Shown here: piece by piece, positions 1 through 15,200 of the stretch
Position numbering within the stretch: position 1 is the stretch's first letter
Layout: every line of letters begins with the position of its first letter
Assembly: GCA_007922225.1 (NCBI GenBank)
Contig: ML679961.1
Location: forward strand, 60,639,430 to 60,703,429
From: Emydura subglobosa
Taxonomy: Eukaryota; Chordata; Testudines; Chelidae
Direction of reading: 5' to 3'
DNA length: 64,000 nt
Position numbers and translations under genes: made by a program
The notes under the pieces: generated by a model
Seen by the model: the letters and a program-made list of their open reading frames with translations, nothing else
Told to the model about the DNA's origin: nothing
The model's database searches: none

Positions 1-152
1 GGAAAGTTCCATTTATGCCCAGGGTACTGGGGCAATTATAAAAAGTGCTCTTTATAACTTAAAGGGTGATTTGTGGTGTTTTTTGTTTGATTTTTGGATT
101 TAAATAACCTGAATGCTAATGAAACACCTTTTCAATTCATCTGCCATTTTAG

Positions 153-277
153 AGTCAAATGGAAGAGCTGTCTTCCTTGGCCACAGAAAGTCGTCATAGC
201 AACCAAACCATCTGGTTTGGCCATTACCCCACTTCAACAATCATCTCTCCATCCCCAGGAGTACGAATGGTAATGAG
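153..277 (+). CDS. TMEM62: TMEM62 coding exon (end of phosphoesterase domain)
   Basis: The acceptor is the TTTTAG ending at 152 and the donor is GTAAGA from 278. The exon encodes about 41 residues including [14 protein letters not shown], where GH is a conserved metallophosphoesterase motif. It ends with two bases of a Ser codon completed in the next exon. The acceptor could shift two bases to AGAG, but 153 keeps the frame. Confidence 0.9.
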
Positions 278-3200
278 GTAAGATCTCTCTTCTTCTCTTT
301 CTTCATATTTCCAGCATTAAACTATGTTTGATCCTTCTGTTCATGGATATGCCCATCAGTTTTCAGCTATCCTGAGGTGGCATTTTCTTCCCAGTAAAAT
401 GATAATCATACTGTTTTTTACTAGCTCTGCCACAGCCTATTTGTGTGGGCACCTCCATACACTGCGTGGACTGATGCCAGTCCTGCATAGCCGGCACCCT
501 CAGGGCACTCTGGAACTGGAGCTAGGAGACTGGATGGATAACAGGAAGTAAGTAAACCCACAGTGAAAAAGTAAATATTATATGCAGACACTACCAGGTG
601 AAGTGGTGGCTTTTTCTTTTTATTCCTTGTGGAGAGGTCAGCAGACATAATATCCATGTTGCATTAGCTCCTACCATTCATGATCACGAAAAATACCTTC
701 ATATGTAACACTGGGAATTTTTCCCCTACCTAACAGTTTGAAATAATTATAATAAATTACTCCAAAGAAACATTTTTCTTCACTCTTTCCCTTATTTTGT
801 ATATTTAGAAACTGAATACAGGAAATCTAAATAGTGTATATCTGTGTGTTCAGTAACAAATTGCTGTATGAGTTGTAATTAAAACATCATTATTGGTATT
901 TTAAAATGTCATTGCTTTTCATCAGTTCTATTCTGTTCACATACTTCAGAAATAAAAATTGTCTAACTGATAAATAGACCATCAGTAGACTGAAAAGTGG
1001 TAGATGTTACAAAGAATGTGTCACCTAGCGGGTTAGCACGCTATACTTTAATCTTTGGAGGCAGAGGTTCAAATCTGGATTAAATTCACAAATAAAAACT
1101 ATGTTAAAATGGTGTTACAGTTGAGTAAAATATAAGTAATTTAGGGTAAAATGTGTTACAGGCTGTAACAGGATTCCAGCTCACTGCTAGTGTGCATCTT
1201 CGTCTTCAGATCTGGGAAAGATAGCACATATAGCACGGGTTGCCCCTTCTGCTCTCTCTGCAGTAGTCACTCTTCTAGTAACTTAACTCTCCAGCCAGGT
1301 CCCCTTTAGTTCACCCCTTCCGGGTTACAAAGTCCAACAGGACCACTGTCCAACTGCCTTTTCCAGACATGTTCAGCCCCCACTCTGTGCCATTATACCC
1401 ATGGCTAACAGGGGAACCCGGACCCAAGTACTGTACTGGGTTCCCACCCGGGGACCCTATACACAGCAATCCAGATCTGTTCAGTCCCCGTTCATGTTTC
1501 CCTGGGCTCCTTCCTACCTAGCCTCTCTCTCTTCTCTTGCCTAGTTCTGGGTTTACCATGGGCGCCTACTCTGTTCCCTGTGGCTACTTCACTCCCTTTT
1601 AGCCTCTTGTTAGACTCCTTGCTCCAGGACAGGATCTCAGGACTTATTCTCACCCTGGACTTTCTTTTTGTCTCTGATGACCCCCCTCATCCCAGGGAGT
1701 GACTGCAGCCCTTCCCCTGTAGCCCCCTTCTGCTTTCAGCCTTCTGGCTCTTCCCTCCTGGCCCCCTTCTCCAGTTGGGCCTTACTCTTAATTAACCCTG
1801 GGCTCTTGCTTGTGATGACAGGTAACCTAATTGTAGACCCTCATTAACCTTTTCAGGGCTGGTGTGGGGTGCACCCTGTCTCCCAATCATTATAAATACT
1901 GAGGCAGTTCAGAGATCAGGTTAAATTAAAACAAAATCCAAACATGCAGAGGTGTGGAAACGCACACTTAAGGTACCCAAATAACCTTAACTTTGCCATG
2001 TAGTGACACCATGCAATAACAATATAATTAAAGCATGTTAGTATTTGTGGTCCCAGGTTACATTAAGATATTAAGACATTGGATTTTCTCTCTTTTTTTT
2101 GTTCCTACCCTCGTATTGTTACAATGAAAGGTGTCCTCTTTCAAAATGGCCACCGCCTCTCATTGTTCCCAGTGAGAATGAAGCCAGCAGCCATCTTTAT
2201 GGGCAGCCTGTGGCCATTTGAGAAGGGTATCTAATTGTGAGCAAGTTATGACCTCAGTCCCATTAAGAGCAACAGGAGATGGCAGTTGTTTTGAAAGTGG
2301 GCAGTTTTACACAGTTTTCTGTAGCGGAACATGATTTGTCAGACCCTGCTGAAGAAGAAACTTTCAGTTATGAAAAATGAAAGACGTGGAGAGGGGAGGA
2401 ATGAACATTAATCATGTTGTTTTTTTGAAAGTTTTCACAGGTAGCCTATGCACAAAATTTCACAGAGTTTTAACTATAAAGGAAGTGTGAAGCATCCCCC
2501 TTGGCTTATTAAGATAATTTGTGAGAAAGAAACTGTGTGATATGGGATGTAAATATCTCAAAAGGACCCATTTTAATTATTGTTAATTCCTAAACTAACC
2601 CACTGATATGTAAATTCTCAGAAAATTCATTCTGTGCTCAAAGAGTAAATACTGTGATTTTGGGGAGGGTAAGTGTGGTTGCAGCACCTACCACAGTGGG
2701 GTGCTGGTCCATGGCTAGGACTGTAAGTGTTATGGTAATACAAATAATTCATAATAATTCTTCATATATAACAAAATGGTTGAATGCCTGCTACAACTCA
2801 GCCTTAACTATGGGACTGCACATGGTGCTTCCATAATAAGTAAAATGAATTTGAAAGTGTCAGTCTAAAAGTTTTAATACCTGCTACACATTCCACCAAA
2901 AATATGGAAAATAAATGAATCAGTCTTGTTTAAAAGCTTTCAGCAGTTTGTAAATCCTTTGCCCTTGCAATAGCCCACATTAACAAAATTGTCTTGTTTT
3001 AACCTCTGATAATCAGGTACCGGATCCTTGCATTTGATCATGACCTCCTTAGCTTTGCAGATCTGAACTTTGAAGAATGGCCTGCTGTTCTCATCACCAA
3101 CCCCAAATCGTTACTTTATAGCAGCTCTACTCATGAACCACTAGTAAAAATTCTTCATTCCACCCACATCAGGTACCCTGCAGTCTCTTGAAATGTTCAA

Positions 3201-6200
3201 CAAGTTATTTAATTGTTGGTTGTTTTTCTGTGATCCTGTTAGAACCTTTCATCCAGCTAACTCAGCCAACAATACTGCATATATTAACTGGCAGAACACA
3301 CAACTGTATTTCACCATACATGCATGATAGCCTACTTCATTTGAGTGAGCCCTACTCCACTGTCTATTGCATAATCAGACATGAAAAAACTTGGAAAGAT
3401 TTTGGAGTACAAAATTACCATGGGGGTGGGAAAGCAAACTGCTACACTTTAATTCAGGGGTTTTCAAACAGGGGGTCGTGACCCCTCAGGGGGTTGCGAG
3501 GTTATGATGTGGGGGTCACAAGCTGTCAGCTCCTGTGCATGCCGGTAAGGATGGCATGGAATGGGGTCATCACTTTTGGGGGGGTGTCATTGCAGCCTGA
3601 AATATTTTCAAAGGGGATTCCAGCAAAAAAAAAAGTTTGAGAACCCCTGCTTTAATTGAAATGAAAACAGTATGGAAGGGAAAACCATTAAAATTGCCTC
3701 CTCTTGTTTAAGATACTTGGGTGTGAATGTTTCTCATAAAATTTATTATAACCCTGCTGGGAAGAAAAATATAAAAAGAACTTTAAAAAAGGACTGACAG
3801 ATAGTCATCAAAATCTCGATACTTTTGTGTGCACATGCACGTCTGCCAATTGTGGTATGAAATGTTTGATATAAATGGATCTCCTTTGCTTTCATCTGGT
3901 CTAGCTAATAAGTCTGTTCCAGTTAGGGTCCTGAGGATACCTATAACTTTATCAATTCTATGGTCCAGTTTTTCACCATCAGACCTTGGCAAAGATTGTG
4001 GACAGAGTTGAATACTATCACAAAAGCCTCCTTTTCACAGCATCTCTCCTTGGGGGTGCCAATACAGAGAATCAGAAATCCAGGGTGAGAATTGTACTTG
4101 AGTCCCTTGCATGGCATTGTGCTACCACTAAGTCACCAATACAGGTTTTGTTTGGTTAAATTTTCATTTCACTAAAAAGATACTTTGAGAAAATTATGTG
4201 AATTGATGCCATATATAGGTTCAGTAGAACCACATATACCATGTGTATTAATGTTTTCATAAAGATTTTCTTTTCTCTAGACAGAAAAACTCCTCCTCCT
4301 AGACTGTTCCTACTTTTTTGGGAGAGGGCTGCCACATTCCTTTTCACTCTTGGCTCCCAGTAAGTTGATGAGGATGGTTAGGGAGATAGCTATGCAGGGT
4401 GTCCCACTACTTTTGTAAATTTCAGCAAGGATCTAACATCTCGGGGAGTGCCAACAATAACTCCAGCACTTTTCTTTTTTAGTCCTTTTGAACTGTTAGG
4501 TATTAGGAAGCATAACCTAATGACTTCTCTCCAAGGGGTAATGACAAACCTTTCTGCAAATCACATGATGAACCTGTTTATTTTTTACTTCTTAGAATTT
4601 TGGTCTTCTCTCCTTTTTTCATAACTTCTGTGGAGGTCAGTATTGATGGAGTTCATTTGGGGGATGCTCATCATGTATCTGGTCCTCTCTACGTACTGAA
4701 GTGGAACCCTCAAAACTACAGTGAAGGGTTACATCACATAGATGTGATGGTTCAGGTGAGCTGTCTACTGGCATTCATTACTTTAATCTGTAATGCCTTA
4801 GACTATCAACCTATTGCATCATGTAAGTAGGGATGAGTTTAGTTCAAACATATTTTCATACGTTTCAATTTTGTCTGCCAGGCAGCAGAAATGGAAATCA
4901 GATTTATTCAGTGAAAAAGTCTGAATCCCTAATACCGAGACTCTATTTAAAGCTATGTACAAAAGGATTCAAACTTCAAAATGTCTTGTTAGATACAAGG
5001 GGAAAGCAGATCATTGGTAAACAAGTAATCATTTTCAAATAACAAGTAAGTGCCATTTTAAGATTGCCTCAAAAGTGGGGCACTCTGACTTGGACAAGAA
5101 ATATGTTAATGTGACGTTCCTTCAAATTTTTAGACAGTTAAGAAAAAGGCAGTTCCTTGCCTACAATGGGCAAGGATCCAAATCTGGAGAGCCATGGAGA
5201 TGAAGTCGTAGTAAACTGTTTGTTTGAAATTAACCTAAACGTTTGAAATTAACCTAAACATTTGTCAAAGATTGGCCCCTACCATGTTTTTTATTTCACA
5301 GAGTACCAAATCTTTATTGACATTGTGTTGTTTGAGTATAATGTTGTGAGGAACAGTTCTCCTTTTGGCAGCTGGAGTTTAGTACTGTGCCTTTAAGAAG
5401 CTCTAATAGAAACTGAGCAAACTCCTCCATCTTTGTATACATCTATGCATGGAAAGCAATAGATTGATAAAGTCAATTTCTGTCTCACCATGCGTAGTCT
5501 AGCCACACAGCATTTCTCTAGGGCAGAAAACTCTCTTCATTAAGGGAGTCATACTTCAAATTGTGAAATGTTAATGGTTTGGGTAAGTATACTAATCCAT
5601 ATATGTAACTTTCTCTCTCTGTAACACAGCAAGATAAGGACAGTAAGGATTTTCTGTAGTCACCTTGATGTACTCTTCACGTTGGGCATTCTAGCTTCTT
5701 CTTAACCTTTTACTTTTTCTTCCTAAAGAAAGCATTAACATTTCAGAACTGATTCTTCTCAAATGAAAGGGGAAAAAAAACACATTGTTACAGGGCTCAC
5801 TTCCATGATGCTCTTGCCACCTGTCACAAGGTTCAATGCTTTAGCCCTCCAGCTAAGACACACTTGAGCCTCACCCTTTTCACAGTACTAGCATCCAAAA
5901 ATAAAGAAATGCTAGAAACTCAAAACCCTCTGAGTTGTCAGCAGGAACTCACCCTGCTATGCAGATACGGTCAGTCTCCCTGAGCTCTGTTGTCTCATCC
6001 ACCAGGAGGCTCATCCAGGCAGCTAGCTGCCTCGGACTCTTGGCTGAAACCAGTCTTCCCTCAGCAAGGGACAAGGAAAGCTCTATTCTCCTTCCTGGCC
6101 AGCCATGAACTGAGCTGGGCCTTCTCCTTTTAACTTCCCTCTCCACACCTGGTATCTGCTGCAAGTGTAGTTGGGTGGGGCCAAGTGGGTCTACAGGCCT

Positions 6201-9200
6201 TCATTAACCCTTCTCCTTGCCAGTGTGGGACCTGTATGTCCTATCACACACATTCACAAACATTGTATAACATTTAAGTAGGGTTGAGTGGGGCTGGCTA
6301 TCTACCAATGTGCAAATATATGCACTTACCACCATTGTAATAGGATGGCACTGTATAAAAAAACTTCCTGCCCCCAGCATTAATACATCACTAATACATC
6401 CAGTAACTGAATACTCTGAAAAGCTAATATCCAAGTGGAGGAACAGAGGGGTCAGTTTTAACGCTGATTATTTAGCTGGAGAGAATGTGAATACTCATAA
6501 TGTTTTCTAATTTGTCTAATTTTTAGTACTCACAATTTTATGATACTGTTCAAAGTTTAAATCCTTGTGAGCACACCTACATTATAAAACATACTAAATA
6601 CTTCTGACAATTTGATAAATGTCCAATTTATTATGTCCTGGGAGATAGGTTTTCAATGCTACAAATGTAGAAGCACAAATCAGGGAATTATATTGAATAA
6701 ATAGAATAGCAGTAGTGGCAAGAAAACGCATTACTATACTCTGGCTTGTAGGAGAGAGCACGTCAATTAGTTAAAGAAAATATCAGAAATGAAACACAAC
6801 ACAGACCCAAAACTTGTTTCTGAGGTAAGAATCTCCAGGCATATAAAAAACAAAAACTGTTAGCTGATAGTAACCAGTAAATGCACAGTCTATTTTAAAG
6901 GTAGCTCCCCTTCCCCAAGTTGCTGAGTCTCTGAAAGGGACCCATGCAACACTTCCTGATTATAAACTCAGGGCCAAACTTTTACTTGCGACATAAAACT
7001 AAATTGTCATAATTCACCTAAAAAATATACCTGTGCAATAATAGGTACTTAGTATAGCAATCTGCCAGTCTGTGTACATACTAATCAGATCTTTCTAGAG
7101 AAATTAACAGTCCTAGCCAGGAGCCTTTACCTGAAATTTTGCATTATTCTGGAATGTGGTTTGCAAGACACTTGCTTGGCACAATTGACATCTGATTGCT
7201 TCTTTGTTCTATTCCTAACTAGGATGCCGTTGGAAAGAGCAGCACTCGAAGTCATACGTTTGCTATCGATGAAAACCTCTCTCTAAGATTTGGCTTCTTG
7301 TCATCTTTCATTCTCCTTACTGACCACTACATCCTGGTGGGTGTTTTCAGCCAGAATAGCTGTCATACATGTTTTTTTCTCTAGAGACTTCTGGAGCCAT
7401 TTTCCTACCTCACATTGAGAATAAATTATTTAATGTTTGAGTTTGTCAGATATTGCAGTGATTGGGCCATATTAGAACCTTCACAGAGATTTTCAGACAT
7501 CAGTTTCCAAGTTGCACCAAGAGATGAACATGAACTGATTAAACATGCAAAAAATCCTCACATTTGCATTCATAGCTATCCATTTTGCACACATGCCTGC
7601 TTTGTGCATGCATTAGGTATGTATTTTTGTAGGGGCTGTTGTACAAAAATGAAGCTGCCAAGTCTGGCTTCCAGAAAAGTGAAGCCCATATGAAATGTAA
7701 AGAGTAGTGAAAATAGATTATTACACACGTGCACTAGCAGGATTATAGGAAGAACTTGTACATCATCTGCTTAGGTTGTGCTTGGCTCTAGCACAGCTAA
7801 AGACCAAGGGTGGAATCCTGGGCTCATTGAAGTAGAAAATCCCATTGATTTCAACAGGTACAGGATTTCATCCTTACAAAGGACCAGAACTGGAATAAAT
7901 GGGAGGATGTAATCTTATGACTAAGGTGTATTAATAGAATTGTATGAAGGAAGTTATAGGTCGTACTATGACTTTGATGTTCACCATAGTCACTTAAAAG
8001 AAAACTGTAGTTTTAAGCAGCACAGCAGTCTGAAAATGTATATGGTGAGAAGCGTCTTCCTATGTGAAATATATATTTTTAATTTCATTTTTATTTTTGT
8101 GTTTGTTGGTGATATCCATCAGACTGAAAGCAAGGCATGTGTGTGAGCGCAATAGCTTGGAAACCCAGTGAAACAGACTGCAAAATTCATCTTCTATTTT
8201 GCTTTGATATGGAAACGTAATTACTGTAATTACAACTGTTGTACCAGAGTCAGTGTTGTTTCACTCTGAAAATATATCTGATAGAAACCAGAACTAACCT
8301 GAATTTATTGACTTTTCTCAAGTTCTCCTGTTTCTGAAGTCTCATAGTTACTTTTGAATGAGATAGTATCAGGAATCTCCAAATACCTGTTTTAATTAAA
8401 CCATTTATTTTTCCCATTGTGTTGACTTTCACACAGGTATACTAAGAAGATGGCTACCATTTAAAGTTTTCTTTTATTGGAATAACTGTGTTTGTTTTCA
8501 GGCTCGAGTACTCTTTGGGCTGACTGTTCTGGTTCAGATCACCTTGCTTCTTATTTTCAGGTACCGTAGAAAGCCAACACTCAAAGGTAAGACCCAGTGT
8601 TCTGTCTGTATTTTTTTAAGAGGATTTTGATTTTTTTTCCATGCTCTGTTCACGTAGCGCCTCTCAACTAGATTCATTCCCTTGAAGCCTCCATTTTGTT
8701 TCCAAGAGGGCTTAGAGAACCTCTGATATGCCAAATAAAATATGGTCTAGTCCACTTGGGACTTGATCCTGTGTTCTTTGCTTGGGCAAAACGCCCATTG
8801 ACTGACAGATCAAGCCCTTAACCTCAGTTAGCTTACTGGAAAATCCTATTTATAGCAAAAGAGATGTTCTAAACCCTTTTGTAGTAATTCAGTACAAGTG
8901 CTTGTTTAACTGTAGTTGTCATACAATGGTTTGTCATTACTGTCAACTGAAAAAAATCTTTCCTTCTCTAATGGCACTTCTTGTTAGTTTAGACATACAG
9001 TATAATCAGGTTTTCTTTTCACAGGAATAGCATTTTTAACATCTGTTCTCTCATTGTAATTTAATATTTTATATTTAGCGGTAAATTTATTTTATGAGAA
9101 TTGGTACAGTGAATCTATTAAGGCTTATCATTTAAGTTTCATTTGGATCACATTGCAATAAAGTGATTCAAGTGACTACCTCCTTTGTCATTCATGACCG

Positions 9201-12200
9201 TGTAACATTCTTGTGGCAATTACAGCAGCTGCTTATGTAGAAAAATAATGTATTGTTAGCTGTCTTAATTAAATTTAGCCCCTGAAAACAAGAAGTCCCA
9301 CCAACCAGCTCTCTGCAGATCACCAACAAATGCTCCACAGATCAGTTTGAGAACTGTTGATTTCAGAAGATCAATCCTACTGCAATAGATGAGGCTTGCA
9401 GAAAATTATCTGGATTTCAGTCTATACATATACTTTGCATTACAGAATTAATGCCTTTGCATAGGCTGATGTGGCTGAATTATCGGAAGACATTTTCTTA
9501 AATCCTATCCTTTGTTTTGAGACTGCCATCAGATCCTATCAAGTGTGGACTAGAATTAACCAAAGAAAATATATTTTGATTTTTAACCTGATTCAGTCTA
9601 GTCTAAATTGACCCACCTCTTTGGGTTTGTACCTTTTACTGATCCTAAGCAGTTTGCCTTTTGTCTTGGTGTACCAACTTTCTCCATATTTTTCATTGTT
9701 TTTAATTCAATTGTCTGTGTATTCCAGGGAAGTTAGTATATTCATTTGGAGTTGTAGGTTTTTCTTCATTCTATTTTTAGTGTAGTCTTGTTATGTGTGT
9801 TGGTTCCTCATTGTAAGGAAAAATATCAGTTGAGTGCCTTGGCAGTTTCTTCTGCATATTTTGTGGGAGGGAAGCCTGGATTTCTACTAGAAAATTCTGC
9901 AGTTTGATTAACGTTCCTCTCTGCTGTTAAAATTTAGAGAAAACCAATCAAATGTAGACAATAGATAGAATTGAGTCAAAGAAATAACATTTGGATGTGA
10001 AACAGTTTGTTTCTTAAAATTAAGTTTAATCCTGAGGGATGAACTTTGAACACAATTCATTATGAGTGTTATCCCATTAATAATAGTGGAGATCCCCGCA
10101 TCTGAGCCATTCTTTTTAGGTGACAAATCTGAGGAATTGTCCTGGATTGAAGTGTCAATAGAGAGGAGGTTTGGGAATAAATTGATAAATTAAACAGTAA
10201 TACGTCACCAGGATGAGATGGTATTCACCCAAAAGTTCTGAAGGAACTCAGTTATGAAATTGCAGAACTACTGGAGGATAGCTAATGTAATGCTGTTTTT
10301 TGGCCTTTTTTTTAAAAAAAGGCTTCACATGCAGTTCTGGCAATTACAGGCCAGTGAGCCTAACTTCAGTACGAAGCAAAGTGTTTGAAACTATAGTAAA
10401 GAACAGAATTATCAGTCACATAGATGAACACAGTATGTTGGGGGAAAAGTCAATATGGGTTTTGTAAAGGGACATCATGTCTCACCAATCTATTAGAATT
10501 CTTTGAGGGGGTCAACAAGCATGTGGAGAAGTGTGATCCAACTGATATAAAGTGCTTAGACTTTCATAAAGACTTTGACACGATCCCTCACCAAAGGCTC
10601 CTAAGCAAACTAAACAGTAATGGGATTAGAGGGAAAGTCCTCTCATGGATCAGTAACTGGTTAAAAGATAGGAAACACATGGTATGAATAAATGGTCCTT
10701 TTTTACAATGGAGAATGATAAATAACAGGGTCCCCAAGGATCTGTACTAGGACGTGCTGTTCAACATATTCATAAATGATCTGGAACGGGGTTAACAGAG
10801 AGGTGGCAAAATTTGCAGATGATACAAAATTACCCAAGATAGTTAAGTCCAGAGCAGACTGCAAAAAGTTACAAAGGGATCTCACAAAACTGGGTGAACA
10901 AAATGGCAAATGAAATTCAGTGTTGATAAGTGCAAAATAATGCACATTTGGAAAAAAGAATTCCAATCATACACATACAAAATGATGGAATCTAAATTAG
11001 CTGTTACCACTCAAGAAAGAGATATTGGAATCATTGTGGACAGTTCTCTGAAAACATCTGCTCAGTGTGCAGGGGTAGTCAAAAAAGCTCACAGAATGTT
11101 AGGAACTATTGGGAAAGGGATAGATAATAAAACAGAAAATATAATACCACCATATAAATTCACGGTATGCCCACATCTTGAATACTGCGTGCAGTTTTGT
11201 TCACCCAATCTCAAAAAATACATATTTGAATTGGAAAAAGTACAGAGTAGGACAACAAAAATTATTAGGAATATGAAACAGCTCCCATACGAGGAGAGAT
11301 TTAAAAGGGTGGGACAGTTCATCTTGGAAAACAGATGACTAAGGGAGGATATGATAATGTCTATAAAATCATGGATGGTATGGAGAAAGTGAATAGGGAA
11401 GTGTTATTTACCCCTTCACATCATACAAGAACTAGGGATTACCTGATTAAATTAATAGGCAGCAGGTTTAAAACAAACAGAAGGAAGTACTTCTACACAC
11501 AATGCATAGTTAACCTGTGGAACTCATTGCCAGGGATATTGTGAAGGGCAAAAATATAACTGGGTTCAAAAAAGAATTAGATAAATCCATGGAGGGTAGG
11601 TCCTCCAATAACTATTAGACAGGATGGTTGGGGCTACAACCCCATGCTCTTGGTGTCCCTAGACTTCCAACTGCCAGAAGCTGGGACAGGATGTCAGGAA
11701 TTGTACTGTTTTGTTGATTCCTTCTGAAGCACCTGGCATTGGCCACTGTCAGAAGACAGGCTACTGGACTATCTTGACTATTGGTCTGACCTACTGTGGT
11801 CATTCTTATGTTCTTATAGAAGCTGCTTGTTTATTCTCTTATGTTTATGCTCCATATTTACTCAATATTCTGTTTGTTTATTTTTCTTATTTAACATATT
11901 TTGTATAAAAATATGTAGATTTGTTTTAAACAGACATATTTTCTATGTATCCTTTACTTTCTGAATTAATAATTTTTCTGAACTGCTTCCTTCATTCAGG
12001 ACCTCCAGGATTAGTAATGCTTACTTCCTTTTCACTTCACATCTTGAGCAAAACAAACACCTTCTATTACTCTGTTCTGATACTGAGTATGTACACAGCT
12101 CTGGGTAAGTAGCTTAGAATACTATAGGATGTAAATGATTATTTTTAAAATGTGCAGGGATGTTCAGCGGTTTCTCAACAAAACTTCAGATTATGTATAA

Positions 12201-15200
12201 AATAAAAAGTTATCTGGATTATCTGTAACTTTAAAAATTCTTACACAATAAAACCAAAGGCTTCTTTGTTAAGTATTCCAAATTTAGAATGTCATGACTT
12301 TGTATTCTAAAATTATTTGTATTCCTTGAACATTCAAAACAAATTCACTTTTGTTTAACTTGGCTCACTTATTCCTTTAAAATAAAGGGCTGAGGCCTGG
12401 CTTTAGCTTGGCGTAGTGTGAGTATATGGCATATCTAGTTCACATTACGGCTTAGCAAGGCATCTCAGCTTTGACCTCAAAACGCCCTGATTACTTAGTC
12501 TGGTCTTTCCCTAAGAAAATGGTACCAAATTATATGGTGACTTTTGCAACACAGATAAACATCCACTAAAACTGATTGATTTGTGCCAATCTCACTTTCA
12601 TTTGTAACCTGAACCAGATTTAAATCAAGATGCAAAAGACAGATGCATAAATACACTGTAACCCTGATGAAAGATCTGTGTTTCAGAAGGATAGTTTTGA
12701 TGGATATACCACTTCTACTTGCAGCAAAATGTTCTGTGTGATATCAGAATTGTTAGAGCTTATATTTACATAAAAAATACTTTCATTGCAGGGTGTCAGG
12801 TGGCGTCAGTTGATGATGCACTGTGCTTTGTTAGTTTCACTGAGGATGTTTATCAGGCTCAATACATGGTTTTTATTCTGAAGTGATCACTAGACAATCA
12901 GTAGTTTTCCCTAATACTAGCTCATACTTTGGGCTGCTGGAATAAGCATCTCTATATTATATTCAGTATTGCAACTGAACTTATTTCTTCCCCTACAGGA
13001 CCCTGGTTTATTGGCGAGGTGATAGATGGCCAGGTGGGCACCTGTTTTTCCTTTGGGGTAATTGTTGGTGGCCATTTCCTGCAAGGCAGCTTGACATTCA
13101 TGGTTGGAATTTTACAGGTAAGAATTTAGATATGGACATTGACAAGCTGCTTTAGCTCATGAGATTTTTTCAAGCTCGTTGAGTTTTAGAAATAATGGGG
13201 CTAGGACGATTGTGGCAGATGGGAAAAGTGGGGGTCAGTCCTGGGACCGGTTTTGTTCAACATCTTCATTAATGATCTGGAGGATGGGGTAAATTGCACC
13301 CTCAGCAAGTTTGCAGATGACACTAAGCTGGGGGGAGTGGCAGATACCCTGGAAGGTAGGGATAGGTTACAGAAGGACCTAAATAAACTGGAGGATTGGG
13401 CCAAAAGAAATCTGATGAGGTTCAACAAGGACAAGTGCAGAGTCCTGCACTTAGGACAGAAGAATCCCATGCACAGCTACAGACTGGGGACTGACGAGCT
13501 AGTCAGCAGTTCTGCAGAAAATGACCTGGGGATAACAGTTGATAAGAAGCTGGATATGAGTCAGCAGTGTGCCCTGGTTGCCAGGAAGGCTAATAGCATA
13601 TTGGGCTACATTAGTAGGAGCATTGCCAGCAGATCGAGGGAAGTGATCATTCCCCTCTATTCGGCATTGGTGAGGCCGCATTTGGAGTATTGTGTCCAGT
13701 TTTGGTCCCCCCCACTACAAAAAGGATGTGGAGAAGTTGGAGAGAGGCCAGCGGAAGGCAACAAAAATGATTAGGGGGCTGGAGCACAAGACTTATGAGG
13801 AGAGGCTGAGGGAAATAGGCTTGTTTAGTCTGCAAAAGAGAAGAATGAGGGGGGGGATTTGATAGCAGCCTTTAACTACCTGAAAGGGGATTCCAGGGAG
13901 GATGGAGCTAGGCTGGTCTCAGTGGTGACAGGTGACAGAACAAGGAGCAACGGTCTCTAGTTGCAATGAGGGAGGTCTAGGTTGGAGATTAGGAAAAAGT
14001 TTTTCACTAGGAGGGTGGCGAAGCACTGGAATGGGTTACCTAGAGAGGTGGTGGAATCTCCATCTTTAGAGGTTTTTAAGCTGCGGCTTGACAAAGCCCT
14101 GGCTGGGATTATTTAGCTGAGGTTAGTCCTGATTTTGAGCAGGGGGTTGGACTAGATGACCTCCCGAGGTCCCTTCCAACTCTATGATTCTATGATATAG
14201 TGGTCAAGATATTGATCTTTCAAACTGAGACCACAGTTTAAATGGAATTTGGTAGGTTACCTGGAGAACATTTAGTAGTTTCTGCCCTTAGTCTGTATAG
14301 CCAATTCAACACAGGTGTTTTATAGTGTACACCTTTATTGACTGTGATATTGGTCAGGAAATCTGTAGTCTTGGAGTCAAAGGGTTAAGAACGTGAGCTA
14401 ACCCCAGAGCTACCTGCCTGGCAAATATGGAGGCCATTTGAGACCCTACAAGAGAGATGGAACTGTCATCTGGATGTCTGATTAAGGGTAGATATAGGAC
14501 TTTTTTCATAGATTCCAAGGCCAGCGAGGATCATTATGATAATCTAGTCTGACCTCCTGTATAACACAGGCCATAGAACTTCCCCCAAAATAATTCCTAG
14601 AGCATATCTTTTAGAAAAACATCCTTAATATATTGGTGCTCTAAATTCCTTTATTTTGCCAACAAGCTTCCTGTTTCCTAGTTGGTTTGTTTAGCTAATT
14701 ATATCAGTGCTGTTCCTTCTTTCCTGATAATTAGGAAGATTTTTTTTTCTATGCTTCAGTTGTGAGGTAGGATCTCTTTCATTAAAGTCAAGTATTTTCC
14801 TTCCTCTCTTCCCCTTTGCAGTATCAGAGTCCCAGAAATTGTCACACTAGATGCCCAGTTTTTGCCTTCCTGCCCCTGCCCTTAGGTATTTGCTAAAGTG
14901 GACTCTTAAAACTCCAGCATCTCTTTATAAATGTGTGTCAGTGCCGAAACTCTCACATCACAGAATAAAACTAGCCATTTCAAGATACAGAAGAGCATTT
15001 GAAAGCTCACCCTTCTCTCCCCTGATAGCATCATTTCTTAGGGACTAAAAACACTATAGAAAAGTTCTTCCTGGCAGCATAGTATGCAAATGAATTTTCT
15101 AGAGGGAAAACCATTCAACAGAACACCTACCCATGTGTGTTACCAGAAACTCAACTTTGTTTTCTTCTTAATTTTTAAATTCTATTTATTTTCTGTCTTT

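Larger units (their letters stand above)
548..3016. other. TMEM62 intron, 2.5 kb
   Basis: The intron contains a tRNA-like SINE fragment near 1017-1085 and a C/T-rich interspersed repeat at about 1150-1960. The rest is AT-rich unique-looking sequence with no coding signal. Confidence 0.6.
3173..4595. other. TMEM62 intron, 1.4 kb
   Basis: The intron holds the hAT MITE at 3455-3649 and an antisense tRNA-like SINE fragment at about 4065-4150. Otherwise nothing is recognised. Confidence 0.6.
10135..11818 (+). mobile_element. CR1-clade LINE, 5'-truncated and decayed
   Basis: The block reads as a non-LTR reverse transcriptase in several frames. It starts with the typical lead-in to the RT domain. 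[16 protein letters not shown] and [19 protein letters not shown] lie at about 10440-10660, and a C-terminal part with [10 protein letters not shown] is at about 10920-11338. Frames are broken by stops and shifts, so the element is inactive. It ends in a CR1-like 3' tail at TTCTTATGTTCTTAT near 11818. The plus orientation is the same as TMEM62. Confidence 0.85.
8587..11999. other. TMEM62 intron, 3.4 kb, half LINE
   Basis: The left part (8587-10130) is AT-rich and featureless to me. The right part is a CR1-clade LINE remnant at about 10135-11818. Confidence 0.6.

Noticed and set aside
1017..1090. A possible tRNA gene
   Set aside because: Box A and B are present but no complete cloverleaf or acceptor stem; SINE-derived.
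13253..13774. A 173-codon frame that could be taken for a host gene
   Set aside because: It is the RT C-terminal half of a CR1 LINE with a FADD box and ends in the CR1 tail.
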